From: Actinomycetes bacterium
Lineage (GTDB): Bacteria; Actinomycetota; Actinomycetes; Jiangellales; Jiangellaceae
DNA length: 61,035 nucleotides
NCBI GenBank assembly: GCA_021793295.1
Contig: JAJYTA010000006.1
Location: 1 to 61,035 of the forward strand
Direction: 5' to 3'
Numbering within the stretch: the first letter of the stretch is position 1; the number at the start of each line of letters is the position of its first letter. Shown piece after piece: positions 9,611-17,186 of this stretch. The notes beneath the pieces were generated by a model. The model did no database searches, was not told the DNA's origin, and worked only from the letters and a program-made list of their open reading frames with translations. Position numbers and translations under genes: made by a program.

Positions 9611-9642
9611 CTTACCCATCAGTAAACTTACTCATTGGTAAG
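9611..9642. promoter_or_regulatory. second paired TetR-type operator, overlapping the scp2-like RBS
   Basis: Two imperfect dyads, CTTACccatCAGTAAa (9611-9626) and CTTACTcattGGTAAG (9627-9642), have centres 16 bases apart, the same spacing as at 6791-6823. The second runs into the GGTAAGGAG ribosome site of the gene starting at 9650. The site lies between the divergent TetR and SCP2-like genes, as expected for autoregulation plus repression of the flanking operon. Confidence 0.72.
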
Positions 9643-9649
9643 GAGTCGC

Positions 9650-10108
9650 ATGGTTGCCGACCTGTCCTCGCTCGACTTCAGCGAGATCTCTCCGCACGAG
9701 TTCGCCCGCATCGTCAAGTCCGCCGACCGCGGCGACCTGCACACCCTGATGGCCGGTCCGACACGCGAGCGGGTGCTGGACGAGGTCTTCGCCCGGATGG
9801 CCGACCAGTTCCGCTCCGACGTCGGCGCCCACCTCGACGCCACCGTGCGCTGGCGGCTGCGGTCCGCCGGCGAGGAAGCCGAGACGACGTACGAGCTGAC
9901 CATGACGCAGGGGCAGTGCACCACCAGCAAGGGAGCCTCGGACGTAGCGCCACGGGTGACGATCACCATCGGCGACGTCGACTTCCTCAAGCTCGTCTCC
10001 GGCAACACCGGCGGGCCCACGCTGTTCATGACGCGCAAGCTGCGCGCGGACGGCGACCTCGGCCTGGCCGCGAGCCTCACTCGGTACTTCGACATCCCCC
10101 GCGCCTGA
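9650..10108 (+). CDS. SCP2-like sterol/lipid-binding domain protein
   Basis: A 152-residue cytoplasmic protein resembling SCP2 sterol-transfer domains. It contains a predicted amphipathic beta sheet (VRWRLRSAGEEAETTYELTM), a VTITIGDVDFLKLVSGNTGG segment and the typical ending MTRKLRADGDLGLAASL. The N-terminal 50 residues (DLSSLDFSEISPHEFARIVK) are an extra helical region. The start is ATG 9650, set by GGTAAGGAG seven bases upstream. It is followed after 11 bases by an acyl-CoA dehydrogenase. Such domains bind or carry fatty acyl-CoA and sterols; here it may present substrate to the module's enzymes (inference). Confidence 0.8.
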   Translation: MVADLSSLDFSEISPHEFARIVKSADRGDLHTLMAGPTRERVLDEVFARMADQFRSDVGAHLDATVRWRLRSAGEEAETTYELTMTQGQCTTSKGASDVAPRVTITIGDVDFLKLVSGNTGGPTLFMTRKLRADGDLGLAASLTRYFDIPRA

Positions 10109-10119
10109 ACGGAGCCACG

Positions 10120-11331
10120 ATGGTCTTTTCGCTCACCCTCAGCGAGGAACAGTGCGAGCTACGCGACTGGGTCCACGGCTTCGCCGCCGACGTCTTGCGC
10201 CCGGCGGCACGGGAATGGGACGAAGCCGAGCAGACGCCGTGGCCGATCATTCAAGAGGCCGCCAAGATCGGGCTGTACGGGTTCGAGTCGCTGGCCGAGA
10301 CCTGGTCGGACCCCACCGGCCTGTCCCTGCCGATCCTCAATGAGGAACTGTTCTGGGGCGACGCCGGCCTCGCCATGTCGATCATGGGGACGAGCCTTGC
10401 CGTGGCGAGCATCTTCGCCGCAGGCACCGGAGAGCAACTGGCCGAGTGGGTACCGGCGTGCTTCGGCGACGCCGACGAGCCCCAGGTGGCGGCGTTCTGC
10501 ACGTCAGAGCCCGACGCCGGCTCCGACGTGTCGTCGATGCGCACTCGCGCCCGGTACGACGAGGCATCCGACGAGTGGATCATCAGCGGGCAGAAGGCCT
10601 GGATCACCAACGGTGGCATCGCCAACATCCATGTCGTGACAGCAGCGGTCGAACCCGACCTCGGCTCGCGTGGCCAAGCGGCGTTCGTCGTCCCGCCCGG
10701 TTCCCGAGGTGTCGAGAGCACCCGCAAGATCGCCAAGCTGGGTCTGCGCGCATCACACACCGCCGACGTCTTCTTCGACGACGTGCGGGTCCCGGGGCGG
10801 TGCCTGCTCGGCGGGAAAGAACGCCTCGATCGACGCCTGGCAGCTGCACGTGAAGGACGTTCCGCTCGCTCCCAGGCCGCCATGGCCACCTTCGAAGTCA
10901 GCCGGCCCACGGTGGGTGCTCAAGCGCTGGGCATCGCCCGGGCGGCCTACGAGTACGCGCGGGACTACGCCCGCGAGCGCGTCCAGTTCGGCCGCCCCCT
11001 CACCGAACACCAGGCCATCGCGTTCGCCCTGGCCGACTTGCACACCGAGATCGACGCAGCCCGACTGCTCGTCTGGCGCGCGGCGTCGATGGCTCGCACC
11101 GATCAACCGCACACGGCCGGTGAAGGGTCCATGGCCAAGCTGAAAGCCGGCGAGGTAGCCGTCGCGGCGACCGAGAAGGCCGTTCAGATCCTCGGCGGCG
11201 CGGGCTACAGCCGTGAGCACCCCGTCGAGCGGATGTACCGGGACGCGAAGCTCTACACCATCTTCGAGGGAACCTCGGAGATCCAGCGGTTGGTGATCGC
11301 GCGCGCGATCACCGGTGCGAGCCTGCGCTGA
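10120..11331 (+). CDS. acyl-CoA dehydrogenase (FadE family)
   Basis: A 403-residue FAD-dependent enzyme oxidising acyl-CoA to trans-2-enoyl-CoA. Typical segments appear in order: FCTSEPDAGSDVSSM (FAD/substrate loop), ISGQKAWITNGG, FDDVRVPGRCLLG, the RVQFGRPLTEHQA signature, QILGGAGYSREHPVERMYRDAK, and the catalytic Glu in YTIFEGTSEIQRL. Start ATG 10120 follows GGAG. It is co-transcribed with the SCP2-like gene and probably controlled by the TetR sites at 9611-9642. It supplies the first oxidation step for the hydratase, reductase and thiolase encoded alongside. Confidence 0.93.
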   Translation: MVFSLTLSEEQCELRDWVHGFAADVLRPAAREWDEAEQTPWPIIQEAAKIGLYGFESLAETWSDPTGLSLPILNEELFWGDAGLAMSIMGTSLAVASIFAAGTGEQLAEWVPACFGDADEPQVAAFCTSEPDAGSDVSSMRTRARYDEASDEWIISGQKAWITNGGIANIHVVTAAVEPDLGSRGQAAFVVPPGSRGVESTRKIAKLGLRASHTADVFFDDVRVPGRCLLGGKERLDRRLAAAREGRSARSQAAMATFEVSRPTVGAQALGIARAAYEYARDYARERVQFGRPLTEHQAIAFALADLHTEIDAARLLVWRAASMARTDQPHTAGEGSMAKLKAGEVAVAATEKAVQILGGAGYSREHPVERMYRDAKLYTIFEGTSEIQRLVIARAITGASLR

Positions 11332-11343
11332 ATCGCCGTCGAG

Positions 11344-12717
11344 CTAGTCCTCGGTGAAGTGCTGCCGGTTGTTCGCAGCGGTGAGTGAATCGCTGGCGAT
11401 GTAGACGAGATTGATGTCCGGGTTGGTGAAAGTCATGTCCGACAGCACCAGCGGTGGCGGAAAGTCGGGCGTGAACGTCAGTGGAATACCCAGAAGCTGG
11501 CCGGAGAACCGGTTCGTATAGAACTTGACGTCACCCTCGACCGTCAGTTCATCGGCCAGCGTGAGCAAGTCGTGGCCGTCGGAACCAGGGACCAGCAACG
11601 AAAAGTCCGAAACGACGGATTTGTCCATGGAGAACTGCAGCGACGGAATCGATCCGGTCGCGGTGGGGACCTCGACGACACCGTCGTAGGACAGTCCGTT
11701 CATGACCAACTGCGAACCCTTCAGGTGCCCGGGATTCTCACCGGCGAGGTTCTCCGGGGTCACGATGGCTCGCGGTTCCGCGGGGGTCTCGCCTTCGGGC
11801 ACCTCGATGACCGGCTGGTCCGGGTCAGGCGTCGGCGGCGTGGTGGGGTCGCCGGGCTCCTCGGGCTCGTCGGGATCGGGCTGGTCCGGCTCGTCCGGGT
11901 CGGGCTCGTCGGGGTCCGGGTCCTCGGGGTCCGGGTCCTCGGGGTCACCGGTGGGCGACGAGGTGGGCGAGGGTTGAGTCGTCGGCACGGGAATGCCGGT
12001 CGGGACGATCGGCCCGGTCCGGGTGGGTGAGGGGCTGGGCTCGTCGGACGGCGTCGGCCACTGGATCAGGGCCGGCAGTGCGACCGCCGACGGTCCGGCG
12101 ATGCTCGGCACAGCGAGCGCGACCAGCGCGATGCCTGCTGATCCGGCGCCGGCCGCGAACGCCGTGCGCCGCCTGGCCCGGCGCCCGGGCTGGACATCGG
12201 GTTCGGCTTCGGGGTCGGCACCGGGCTCGACGTCGGGTTCGGCGTGAGCGTCCGGCTGCGGTTCCGGTTCCGGCTCTGCGCCGCCGAGGAGGTCGTCCAC
12301 CCCGAGGGTGTCGTCATCGAGGCCGTCGCCGACCTGACTGCGCGGCTCGTCCAGGTCGGTCTCGCGCGGCATCCACGCCACCGCCAGGGCACCGCCCACC
12401 ACGCCCAGGATCATGCCGATCAGGAACCCGCCGAGATTGACGCCCACCATCGAGTACAGCGCCACGACCAGCGTGATCACACCGTAGAAGACGCGGTGAG
12501 CAGGCATGAACCAGATCAGCAACCCGGCGAGCACCAGGACGACGGGGATGACGATGCTCTGCAGCCCCTCGATGCCGATACGCACCTGGAGGCTGCCCAC
12601 CGTCAGCTGGGTGCTGGCAAAGACCTGCACACCGGACAGGATCGTCAGCATGCCGGCCCAGAAGGGCCGCCGATGCCGCCACGCCCGGAAGCGCTCGCGA
12701 GCCCGACGCAGCGTCAC
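11344..12717 (-). CDS. DUF6114 membrane protein with long Asp/Pro-rich region
   Basis: A DUF6114 protein of about 457 residues. The N-terminal third is a membrane domain of four or five helices (HRRPFWAGMLTILSGVQVF, LQSIVIPVVLVLAGLLIWFM, YGVITLVVALYSMVGVNLGG, MILGVVGGALAVAW). Then come an acidic cytoplasmic-type linker, another hydrophobic stretch, and a long Pro/Asp/Glu tract of repeated PDPDEP-type units. The last 150 residues are a beta-rich domain (GSQLVMNGLSYDGVVEVPTATG). GTG 12717 overlaps the upstream TGA (GTGA), so it is preferred over GTG 12729. It forms an operon with the DUF6230 gene, a pairing recurrent in actinomycetes. Function is not established. Confidence 0.8.
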   Translation of the reverse strand: MTLRRARERFRAWRHRRPFWAGMLTILSGVQVFASTQLTVGSLQVRIGIEGLQSIVIPVVLVLAGLLIWFMPAHRVFYGVITLVVALYSMVGVNLGGFLIGMILGVVGGALAVAWMPRETDLDEPRSQVGDGLDDDTLGVDDLLGGAEPEPEPQPDAHAEPDVEPGADPEAEPDVQPGRRARRRTAFAAGAGSAGIALVALAVPSIAGPSAVALPALIQWPTPSDEPSPSPTRTGPIVPTGIPVPTTQPSPTSSPTGDPEDPDPEDPDPDEPDPDEPDQPDPDEPEEPGDPTTPPTPDPDQPVIEVPEGETPAEPRAIVTPENLAGENPGHLKGSQLVMNGLSYDGVVEVPTATGSIPSLQFSMDKSVVSDFSLLVPGSDGHDLLTLADELTVEGDVKFYTNRFSGQLLGIPLTFTPDFPPPLVLSDMTFTNPDINLVYIASDSLTAANNRQHFTED

Positions 12718-13304
12718 CAGTCGAAGCACTCCTCGCCGGACGCGCTGACCTTCATCGACAGCCCGTTGAGCGTGAACGTGCCCGCGTGAGTGGTGTAAGC
12801 CTTCTGCTCCAGACCGGTGATCTTCACCGAGTCAGCTTCCTGGCCGGTGTCGCCTTCGCGCCCGGAACCGCCGCCCTTGGTGAGCTGAGCGGCATCGACA
12901 CCGATGTCGATGTTCGAGAACGTGGCGTCGCCGCGGAGCTCGTCCATGCCGATCGTCAGGTTCTTCGCCACGGCCGGCTCGTCGCCGCCGGCACGGATCA
13001 CCAGGGTGACCGGAAGGCCCGGGGTGGCCACCGACTGGCACAGGTTGGTGAGTTCGGCGTGCTTGATGTCCGACACGGCGACGGGGATCTCCTCGCCGTC
13101 AGCCGTCACGACCATGCTGCCGTACTGGTCGAATCCCTCACCGACGAGCTGATCGGCAGAAACCTTGAAGGTCTGCCCGGAGACGTTCAAGGCCACAGGC
13201 ACCGCACCGTTGGCGATACCGACCATGAGAATGGCGGCGACAGCGGTCGCCGGAACGGCAGCGGCGGCGAACCTCCGCCACCGAGTGCGAGTGCGCTTCT
13301 TCAA
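12714..13304 (-). CDS. DUF6230 exported protein
   Basis: A DUF6230 protein of 196 residues. An Arg/Lys-rich N-terminus (KKRTRTRWRR) precedes a hydrophobic segment (AVPATAVAAILMVGIANG), then an extracytoplasmic beta-rich domain containing NVSGQTFKVSADQL and ending EECFDW, with one internal Cys (NLCQS). The TTG start at 13304 is chosen because AGGAGG lies six bases before it; the longer frame to 13325 would place the ribosome site inside the gene. Database entries often call this family cholesterol esterase, but no esterase Ser motif is visible here. It is coupled to the DUF6114 gene by a GTGA overlap. Confidence 0.8.
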   Translation of the reverse strand: MKKRTRTRWRRFAAAAVPATAVAAILMVGIANGAVPVALNVSGQTFKVSADQLVGEGFDQYGSMVVTADGEEIPVAVSDIKHAELTNLCQSVATPGLPVTLVIRAGGDEPAVAKNLTIGMDELRGDATFSNIDIGVDAAQLTKGGGSGREGDTGQEADSVKITGLEQKAYTTHAGTFTLNGLSMKVSASGEECFDW

Positions 13305-13502
13305 CGAATCCTCCTCGATCCGCAATGCTTAGGGCGAGATGCTGCACCCTCGGCGAGCAGAACCACAAGACCTTTGCTACTGGCGCGTAACTTCTACGTG
13401 AATGCGGCCGACCTTACCGCAACCGCGCCAAACTTGACGCATCGGTAACATCGCAGGTCAGCACAATTCCGCCGCGCGACATGAGCGTGGCGACCACACG
13501 GA

Positions 13503-14360
13503 TCACAATTCGGTAACAGCTCCGTCATGGGCTCGCAGTACGCCCAGCAGGCGAGCCGTCTCGGCCGCGACCGCGTCCCGGCCCGCGCGAACGTACTTCC
13601 GCGGATCGACCAGCTGCGGGTCGTCGGCGAGACGTTGCCGGACGGCGTCGGTGAACACGGCATTCAGGTGCGTGGAGATGTTCACCTTGGTCATGCCGTT
13701 CTCCACGGCCCGGGTGAGCTCGGCGTCGGGCACACCGGACGAGCCGTGCAGGACCAGCGGCACCGGTACCTGGGCCCGGAGCTCGGCGATGAGCGCATGG
13801 TCGACGACCGCGTCGCGCGTACGCATGGCATGTGACGTGCCCACCGCCACGGCGAGGGAGTCGACACCGGTGGCGGCCACGTACGCCGCGGCCTCGCCCG
13901 GATCGGTTCGCACGCCGGGCGCGTGTACGCCGTCCTTGCCGCCGACCTCGCCCAGCTCGGCTTCCACGGCGACGCCACGTGCGTGGCAGAACGCGACGAC
14001 CTCTCGTGTCGCCGCGACGTTGGCGTCGTAGTCCAGCGCGGACGCGTCGAACATCACGCTGCGCACGCCCAAGGCCACGGCCTCATGCACAAGTTCGACG
14101 TCGTCAGCGTGGTCGAGGTGAACCACGGCCGGAACTTCGGCTGCCTCGGCCACCGCTTGCGTGGCCAGCGTGATCGGCGCCAACGAGCCGTGATAGCGCA
14201 CGCAGTTCTGACTGATCTGCAGCACGACCGGGGCGCCGGCCTGCTCGGCACCGGCGACGAGCGCCTCGGCATGCTCGAGCAGGATCACGTTGAACGCGCC
14301 TACACCGCCGCCGTGTGCCACAGCACAATCGAACAGGGCTCGTATCGACGTCGATGTCAT
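13503..14360 (-). CDS. class II fructose/tagatose-bisphosphate aldolase
   Basis: A 285-residue zinc aldolase of the FbaA/GatY/KbaY type splitting a ketohexose 1,6-bisphosphate into two trioses. Zinc ligands sit in VHLDHADD, EAELGEVGGKDG (with the flexible active-site loop) and LVLHGSSGVPD; the phosphate-binding segment VNISTHLN is present. Short length and gene context favour the tagatose-bisphosphate subtype over housekeeping FbaA. ATG 14360 overlaps the kinase stop (ATGA). It is the last gene of a four-gene operon running from 17070. A 140-base non-coding stretch follows to the DUF6230 promoter. Confidence 0.9.
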   Translation of the reverse strand: MTSTSIRALFDCAVAHGGGVGAFNVILLEHAEALVAGAEQAGAPVVLQISQNCVRYHGSLAPITLATQAVAEAAEVPAVVHLDHADDVELVHEAVALGVRSVMFDASALDYDANVAATREVVAFCHARGVAVEAELGEVGGKDGVHAPGVRTDPGEAAAYVAATGVDSLAVAVGTSHAMRTRDAVVDHALIAELRAQVPVPLVLHGSSGVPDAELTRAVENGMTKVNISTHLNAVFTDAVRQRLADDPQLVDPRKYVRAGRDAVAAETARLLGVLRAHDGAVTEL

Positions 14361-15289
14361 CGGTATCGCTCCGCGGTGAGAGTGGGCCGGAACCGCTCGT
14401 AGGCAGCGAGATCGACGTCCCCGGCGACGTCGGCGAGGACGGCGGCGGCGCCCAGCGCGGTCGCGCGCACCAGGACCTCGGGCCACGGCGTGCCGGCCAC
14501 CAGGCCCAGCGCCAGGGCGGCGACGACCGCGTCACCCGCTCCGGTCGGGTTCCCCGTCAGCCCGGGGACAGCGCGGACCCGCCAGGGCTGGGCCCCGGCC
14601 GCGAAGCCCGCCAGACCGTCGCCTCCCAGGGAGACCACCACCTGGCGAGCACCCCGCTCGAGGAGAGCGTGAGCAGCGACGACGACGTCGGTTTCGCCCG
14701 TGGCCGCGCGCAGTTCGTCCACGTTCGGCTTGACCAGGTCCGGTCCTGCCACGGCGGCGCGCAGCAGGGCGGGGCCGGAGGTGTCCACGACGACCGGCAC
14801 ACCGGCGCGGCGAGCGTGTTCGATCAACCGGGCGTGCAGGTCCGGCGGCGTGCCGGGCGGCGTACTACCCGAGACCACCAGGGCACCCGGCGCCTCGAGC
14901 GCCCGCCCGGTGACACCGACGACGTCGTCCCAGTCCGGCGCGCTCAGCGCCGGCCCGGCCTCGTTCAACGCCGTGGCCTCACCGCCGGACACCACCGTCA
15001 CCGTTCGGCGGGTCTCGGCGTCCACGGGCACGGCCGCCACCTCGAAACCGTCGGCGCGCAGCGAGTGGAGCAGCGCGTCTCCGGTGCGCCCGCCGAACGG
15101 CGCCACGACGACAGCCGGCTCGCCGAGCGCCCGGACCACCCGAGCGACGTTGATCCCCTTGCCGCCAGCCCGTTCGCGGACCCGCGAAACTCGATGCGAC
15201 TGCCCCACCCGCAGGTCGTCGACCTCGTAGGTGATGTCGAGCGCAGGGTTGGGCGTCACGCTCACCACGGGACGCGCAGAGGCCGTCAT
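14357..15289 (-). CDS. PfkB-family 1-phosphofructokinase/tagatose-6-phosphate kinase
   Basis: A 310-residue PfkB sugar kinase of the FruK/LacC subgroup. The N-terminal signature TPNPALDITYEV and the AGGKGINVARVV glycine motif bind sugar phosphate; the C-terminal GLTGNPTGAGDAVVA carries the anion hole and catalytic Asp. It phosphorylates a hexulose monophosphate at C1 or C6, feeding the aldolase encoded next. ATG 15289 overlaps the ROK gene stop by four bases, and its own stop overlaps the aldolase start. Fructose-1-phosphate versus tagatose-6-phosphate cannot be separated by eye; the flanking SIS and aldolase genes favour tagatose-6-phosphate. Confidence 0.9.
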   Translation of the reverse strand: MTASARPVVSVTPNPALDITYEVDDLRVGQSHRVSRVRERAGGKGINVARVVRALGEPAVVVAPFGGRTGDALLHSLRADGFEVAAVPVDAETRRTVTVVSGGEATALNEAGPALSAPDWDDVVGVTGRALEAPGALVVSGSTPPGTPPDLHARLIEHARRAGVPVVVDTSGPALLRAAVAGPDLVKPNVDELRAATGETDVVVAAHALLERGARQVVVSLGGDGLAGFAAGAQPWRVRAVPGLTGNPTGAGDAVVAALALGLVAGTPWPEVLVRATALGAAAVLADVAGDVDLAAYERFRPTLTAERYR

Positions 15290-16185
15290 CCGGGCGCCAC
15301 CCGGTCCCACGCGAGCAGGCCAGCACCGACACACCCCGCGCGCTCACCCAGTTCAGCTGGGACGACGCGGGGCATGCGGTGGAAGGTCAACCGCGACCGC
15401 AGCCGCGAGCGCAACGGTTCGATCACCAGGTCGGGCGATTCCCCGAAGCCGCCGCCGATGGCGATCACCTCCGGCGCCACGAGGCCCACCAGGGTGGCCA
15501 GCCCGTGGCCGAGCGCGTCGAGGGCATCGCCCCAGACCTCCAGCGCATCCTTGTCCCCCTGACGCACCCGCTCGGCGACCTCGCGACTGCCGTCCACCCG
15601 CACGCCGGTGCGTTCGGTGTAGCGCCGCGCCAGCGCCGCGGCCGAGGCGATCGCCTCGAGACAGCCACGCCCGCCGCACGCGCACGGGAGGTCATGCCCG
15701 ACGTCGATGTGCCCGACCTCGCCGGCATACCCGTCGCCCCGGCAGATCCGCCCGTCGATCACCAGCGCGGCGGCGATTCCGGTGCCCACCGGGACGAAGG
15801 CCGCGTTGGTACTGCCCTGACATGCGCCGATCCGGTGCTCGGCCAGGCCGCCGACCCGCACGTCGTGTCCAACCGCCACCGGGCAGCCGAGCCGGGCGGT
15901 CAAGGCTGCCGCGATGGGGACGTCCTGCCAGGTCAGGTTCTCCGACAGGACGGCGACGCCGGCGTCTTCGTCCACGACACCGGGCACCGCGACGCCGACC
16001 GCGACGGGCTGCGCAGGCCCGCGCAGCGCGTCGACGAGACCGGCCACAGCATCCAGGACCGCCGCGCCGTCCTGCCCGGCCGGTGGGGTGCGAACCCGCG
16101 ACGTCTCGACCAGGCTCCCGTCACGACGCACGACGCCGGCCTTGATCGACGTACCACCGACGTCCACCGCGATCACCTCGGCCAC
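15286..16185 (-). CDS. ROK-family sugar kinase
   Basis: A 299-residue ROK protein lacking the HTH of NagC-type members, so a kinase rather than a repressor. The ATP motif VDVGGTSIKAG is at the N-terminus. The zinc-binding signature CACGGRGCLEAIAS gives the Cys ligands and GEVGHIDVGHD the His. It would phosphorylate a hexose or N-acetylhexosamine at C6; the SIS protein next door suggests an amino sugar. Start is GTG 16185, three bases after the SIS stop. Glucokinase, N-acetylmannosamine kinase or N-acetylgalactosamine kinase are all possible. Confidence 0.9.
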   Translation of the reverse strand: MAEVIAVDVGGTSIKAGVVRRDGSLVETSRVRTPPAGQDGAAVLDAVAGLVDALRGPAQPVAVGVAVPGVVDEDAGVAVLSENLTWQDVPIAAALTARLGCPVAVGHDVRVGGLAEHRIGACQGSTNAAFVPVGTGIAAALVIDGRICRGDGYAGEVGHIDVGHDLPCACGGRGCLEAIASAAALARRYTERTGVRVDGSREVAERVRQGDKDALEVWGDALDALGHGLATLVGLVAPEVIAIGGGFGESPDLVIEPLRSRLRSRLTFHRMPRVVPAELGERAGCVGAGLLAWDRVAPG

Positions 16186-16188
16186 CGG

Positions 16189-17070
16189 TCACTCTCCCGG
16201 CAGGACGACCGCGCGGGTCAGGTGCCGCGGCCGATCGGCGTCCAGGCTCCTGGCCTCGGCGAGCGCAACGGCGAACCGCTGCGCCACGACGAGGTGGGCC
16301 AGCGGGTCGAGATCGCTGGTGATGAACGTCGCGCCGGTCGCGGCGACGTCGGAGTCCAGCCCGGGCGGCGGCGTCCCGAACGACCACACGAGGCGTCCCG
16401 GCTCGGCGATGGCGATCGGGCCGTGCCGGTAGTCCATCGCTGGATAGGCCTCGGTCCAGAACTGTGCTGCCTCGCGGAGTTTGAGGGCGGCCTCGTGCGC
16501 CAGCCCGATGGTCCAGCCGGTCCCGACGAAGGTGACCTGGCTGATCTGTGCCGCGTCGACAAGCGGCTGGGCCAGCGCCTGCTCCGCGCCGGCGGCGAGC
16601 GCCGCGACGTCGTGGCCCAGGTGGGCCCGGAGCAGGGCGAGCGCGGTGGTCGCGAAGCGGGTTTGGACGACCGACGTTTCGTCGGCGAAATCGAGCACCA
16701 CGCTGCGCTGGGCTGCCTCGGTGACCGGTGATCCGGCCACGGCGGTCACCGCCACGGTCCGCGGGGCATCGACGCGACGCAGCGCCTGCATAACCTCGGT
16801 GGTGGTGCCGGACCGGGTGATCGCCACCACGGCGTCGTACGAGCGCCCGTCCGGCAGCTCCGAGGCCGTGAACGCGTCGGTCTCGCCCTGGCCGGCTTGC
16901 TCGCGTAGCGCGGCATAGGACATCGCCATGAACCACGAGGTGCCGCAGCCGACCACGGCCACGCGCTCACCAGCGACCGGCAGGGCGGCAGCTGCCGGTG
17001 GCAGCGCCTCGCTCACGCGCCGCCAGCAGGCGGGCTGACTCGCGATCTCGGCCTTCGTGCGTGTACTCAA
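16189..17070 (-). CDS. double-SIS sugar-phosphate isomerase/deaminase (AgaS/GlmS-like)
   Basis: A 293-residue protein with two SIS domains: one around VVGCGTSWFMAMSYAAL and ITRSGTTTEVMQALR, a second around FVGTGWTIGLAHEAALKLREAAQ and the YRHGPIAIAEPG loop. There is no glutaminase domain, so it is not GlmS. Stand-alone proteins of this kind deaminate or isomerise amino-sugar phosphates, for example galactosamine-6-phosphate to tagatose-6-phosphate (AgaS). That reaction would link the ROK kinase to the PfkB kinase and aldolase of the same operon. It is the first gene of the operon; the start is TTG 17070 behind GAGAGGACG. Exact substrate unknown. Confidence 0.88.
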   Translation of the reverse strand: MSTRTKAEIASQPACWRRVSEALPPAAAALPVAGERVAVVGCGTSWFMAMSYAALREQAGQGETDAFTASELPDGRSYDAVVAITRSGTTTEVMQALRRVDAPRTVAVTAVAGSPVTEAAQRSVVLDFADETSVVQTRFATTALALLRAHLGHDVAALAAGAEQALAQPLVDAAQISQVTFVGTGWTIGLAHEAALKLREAAQFWTEAYPAMDYRHGPIAIAEPGRLVWSFGTPPPGLDSDVAATGATFITSDLDPLAHLVVAQRFAVALAEARSLDADRPRHLTRAVVLPGE

Positions 17071-17186
17071 TCGATCGTCCTCTCGGCGTCCGCGCGACGA
17101 ATTGTGCGCGGAACTATCCTAAAACGAGTACATACAATCACGGCGACGGATAGCGCCACGCGCCCGCGCAGGACGAAGGGACCGAG
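17071..17186. promoter_or_regulatory. divergent promoter region between sugar operon and DeoR regulator
   Basis: This 116-base interval holds the only AT-richer patch in the area (CTATCCTAAAACGAGTACATACAATCA, about 17114-17140). On the minus strand TAGGAT is a plausible -10 for the sugar operon. The AAACGAGTACATAC segment is a candidate DeoR-type site, but I see no clean repeated motif, so the operator is not assigned precisely. Confidence 0.4.

Noticed and set aside
3573-11331. A polyketide or other biosynthetic gene cluster
   Set aside because: The ligase, thiolase, reductase, hydratase and dehydrogenase are beta-oxidation/elongation-type enzymes with no ketosynthase, carrier domain or tailoring genes.
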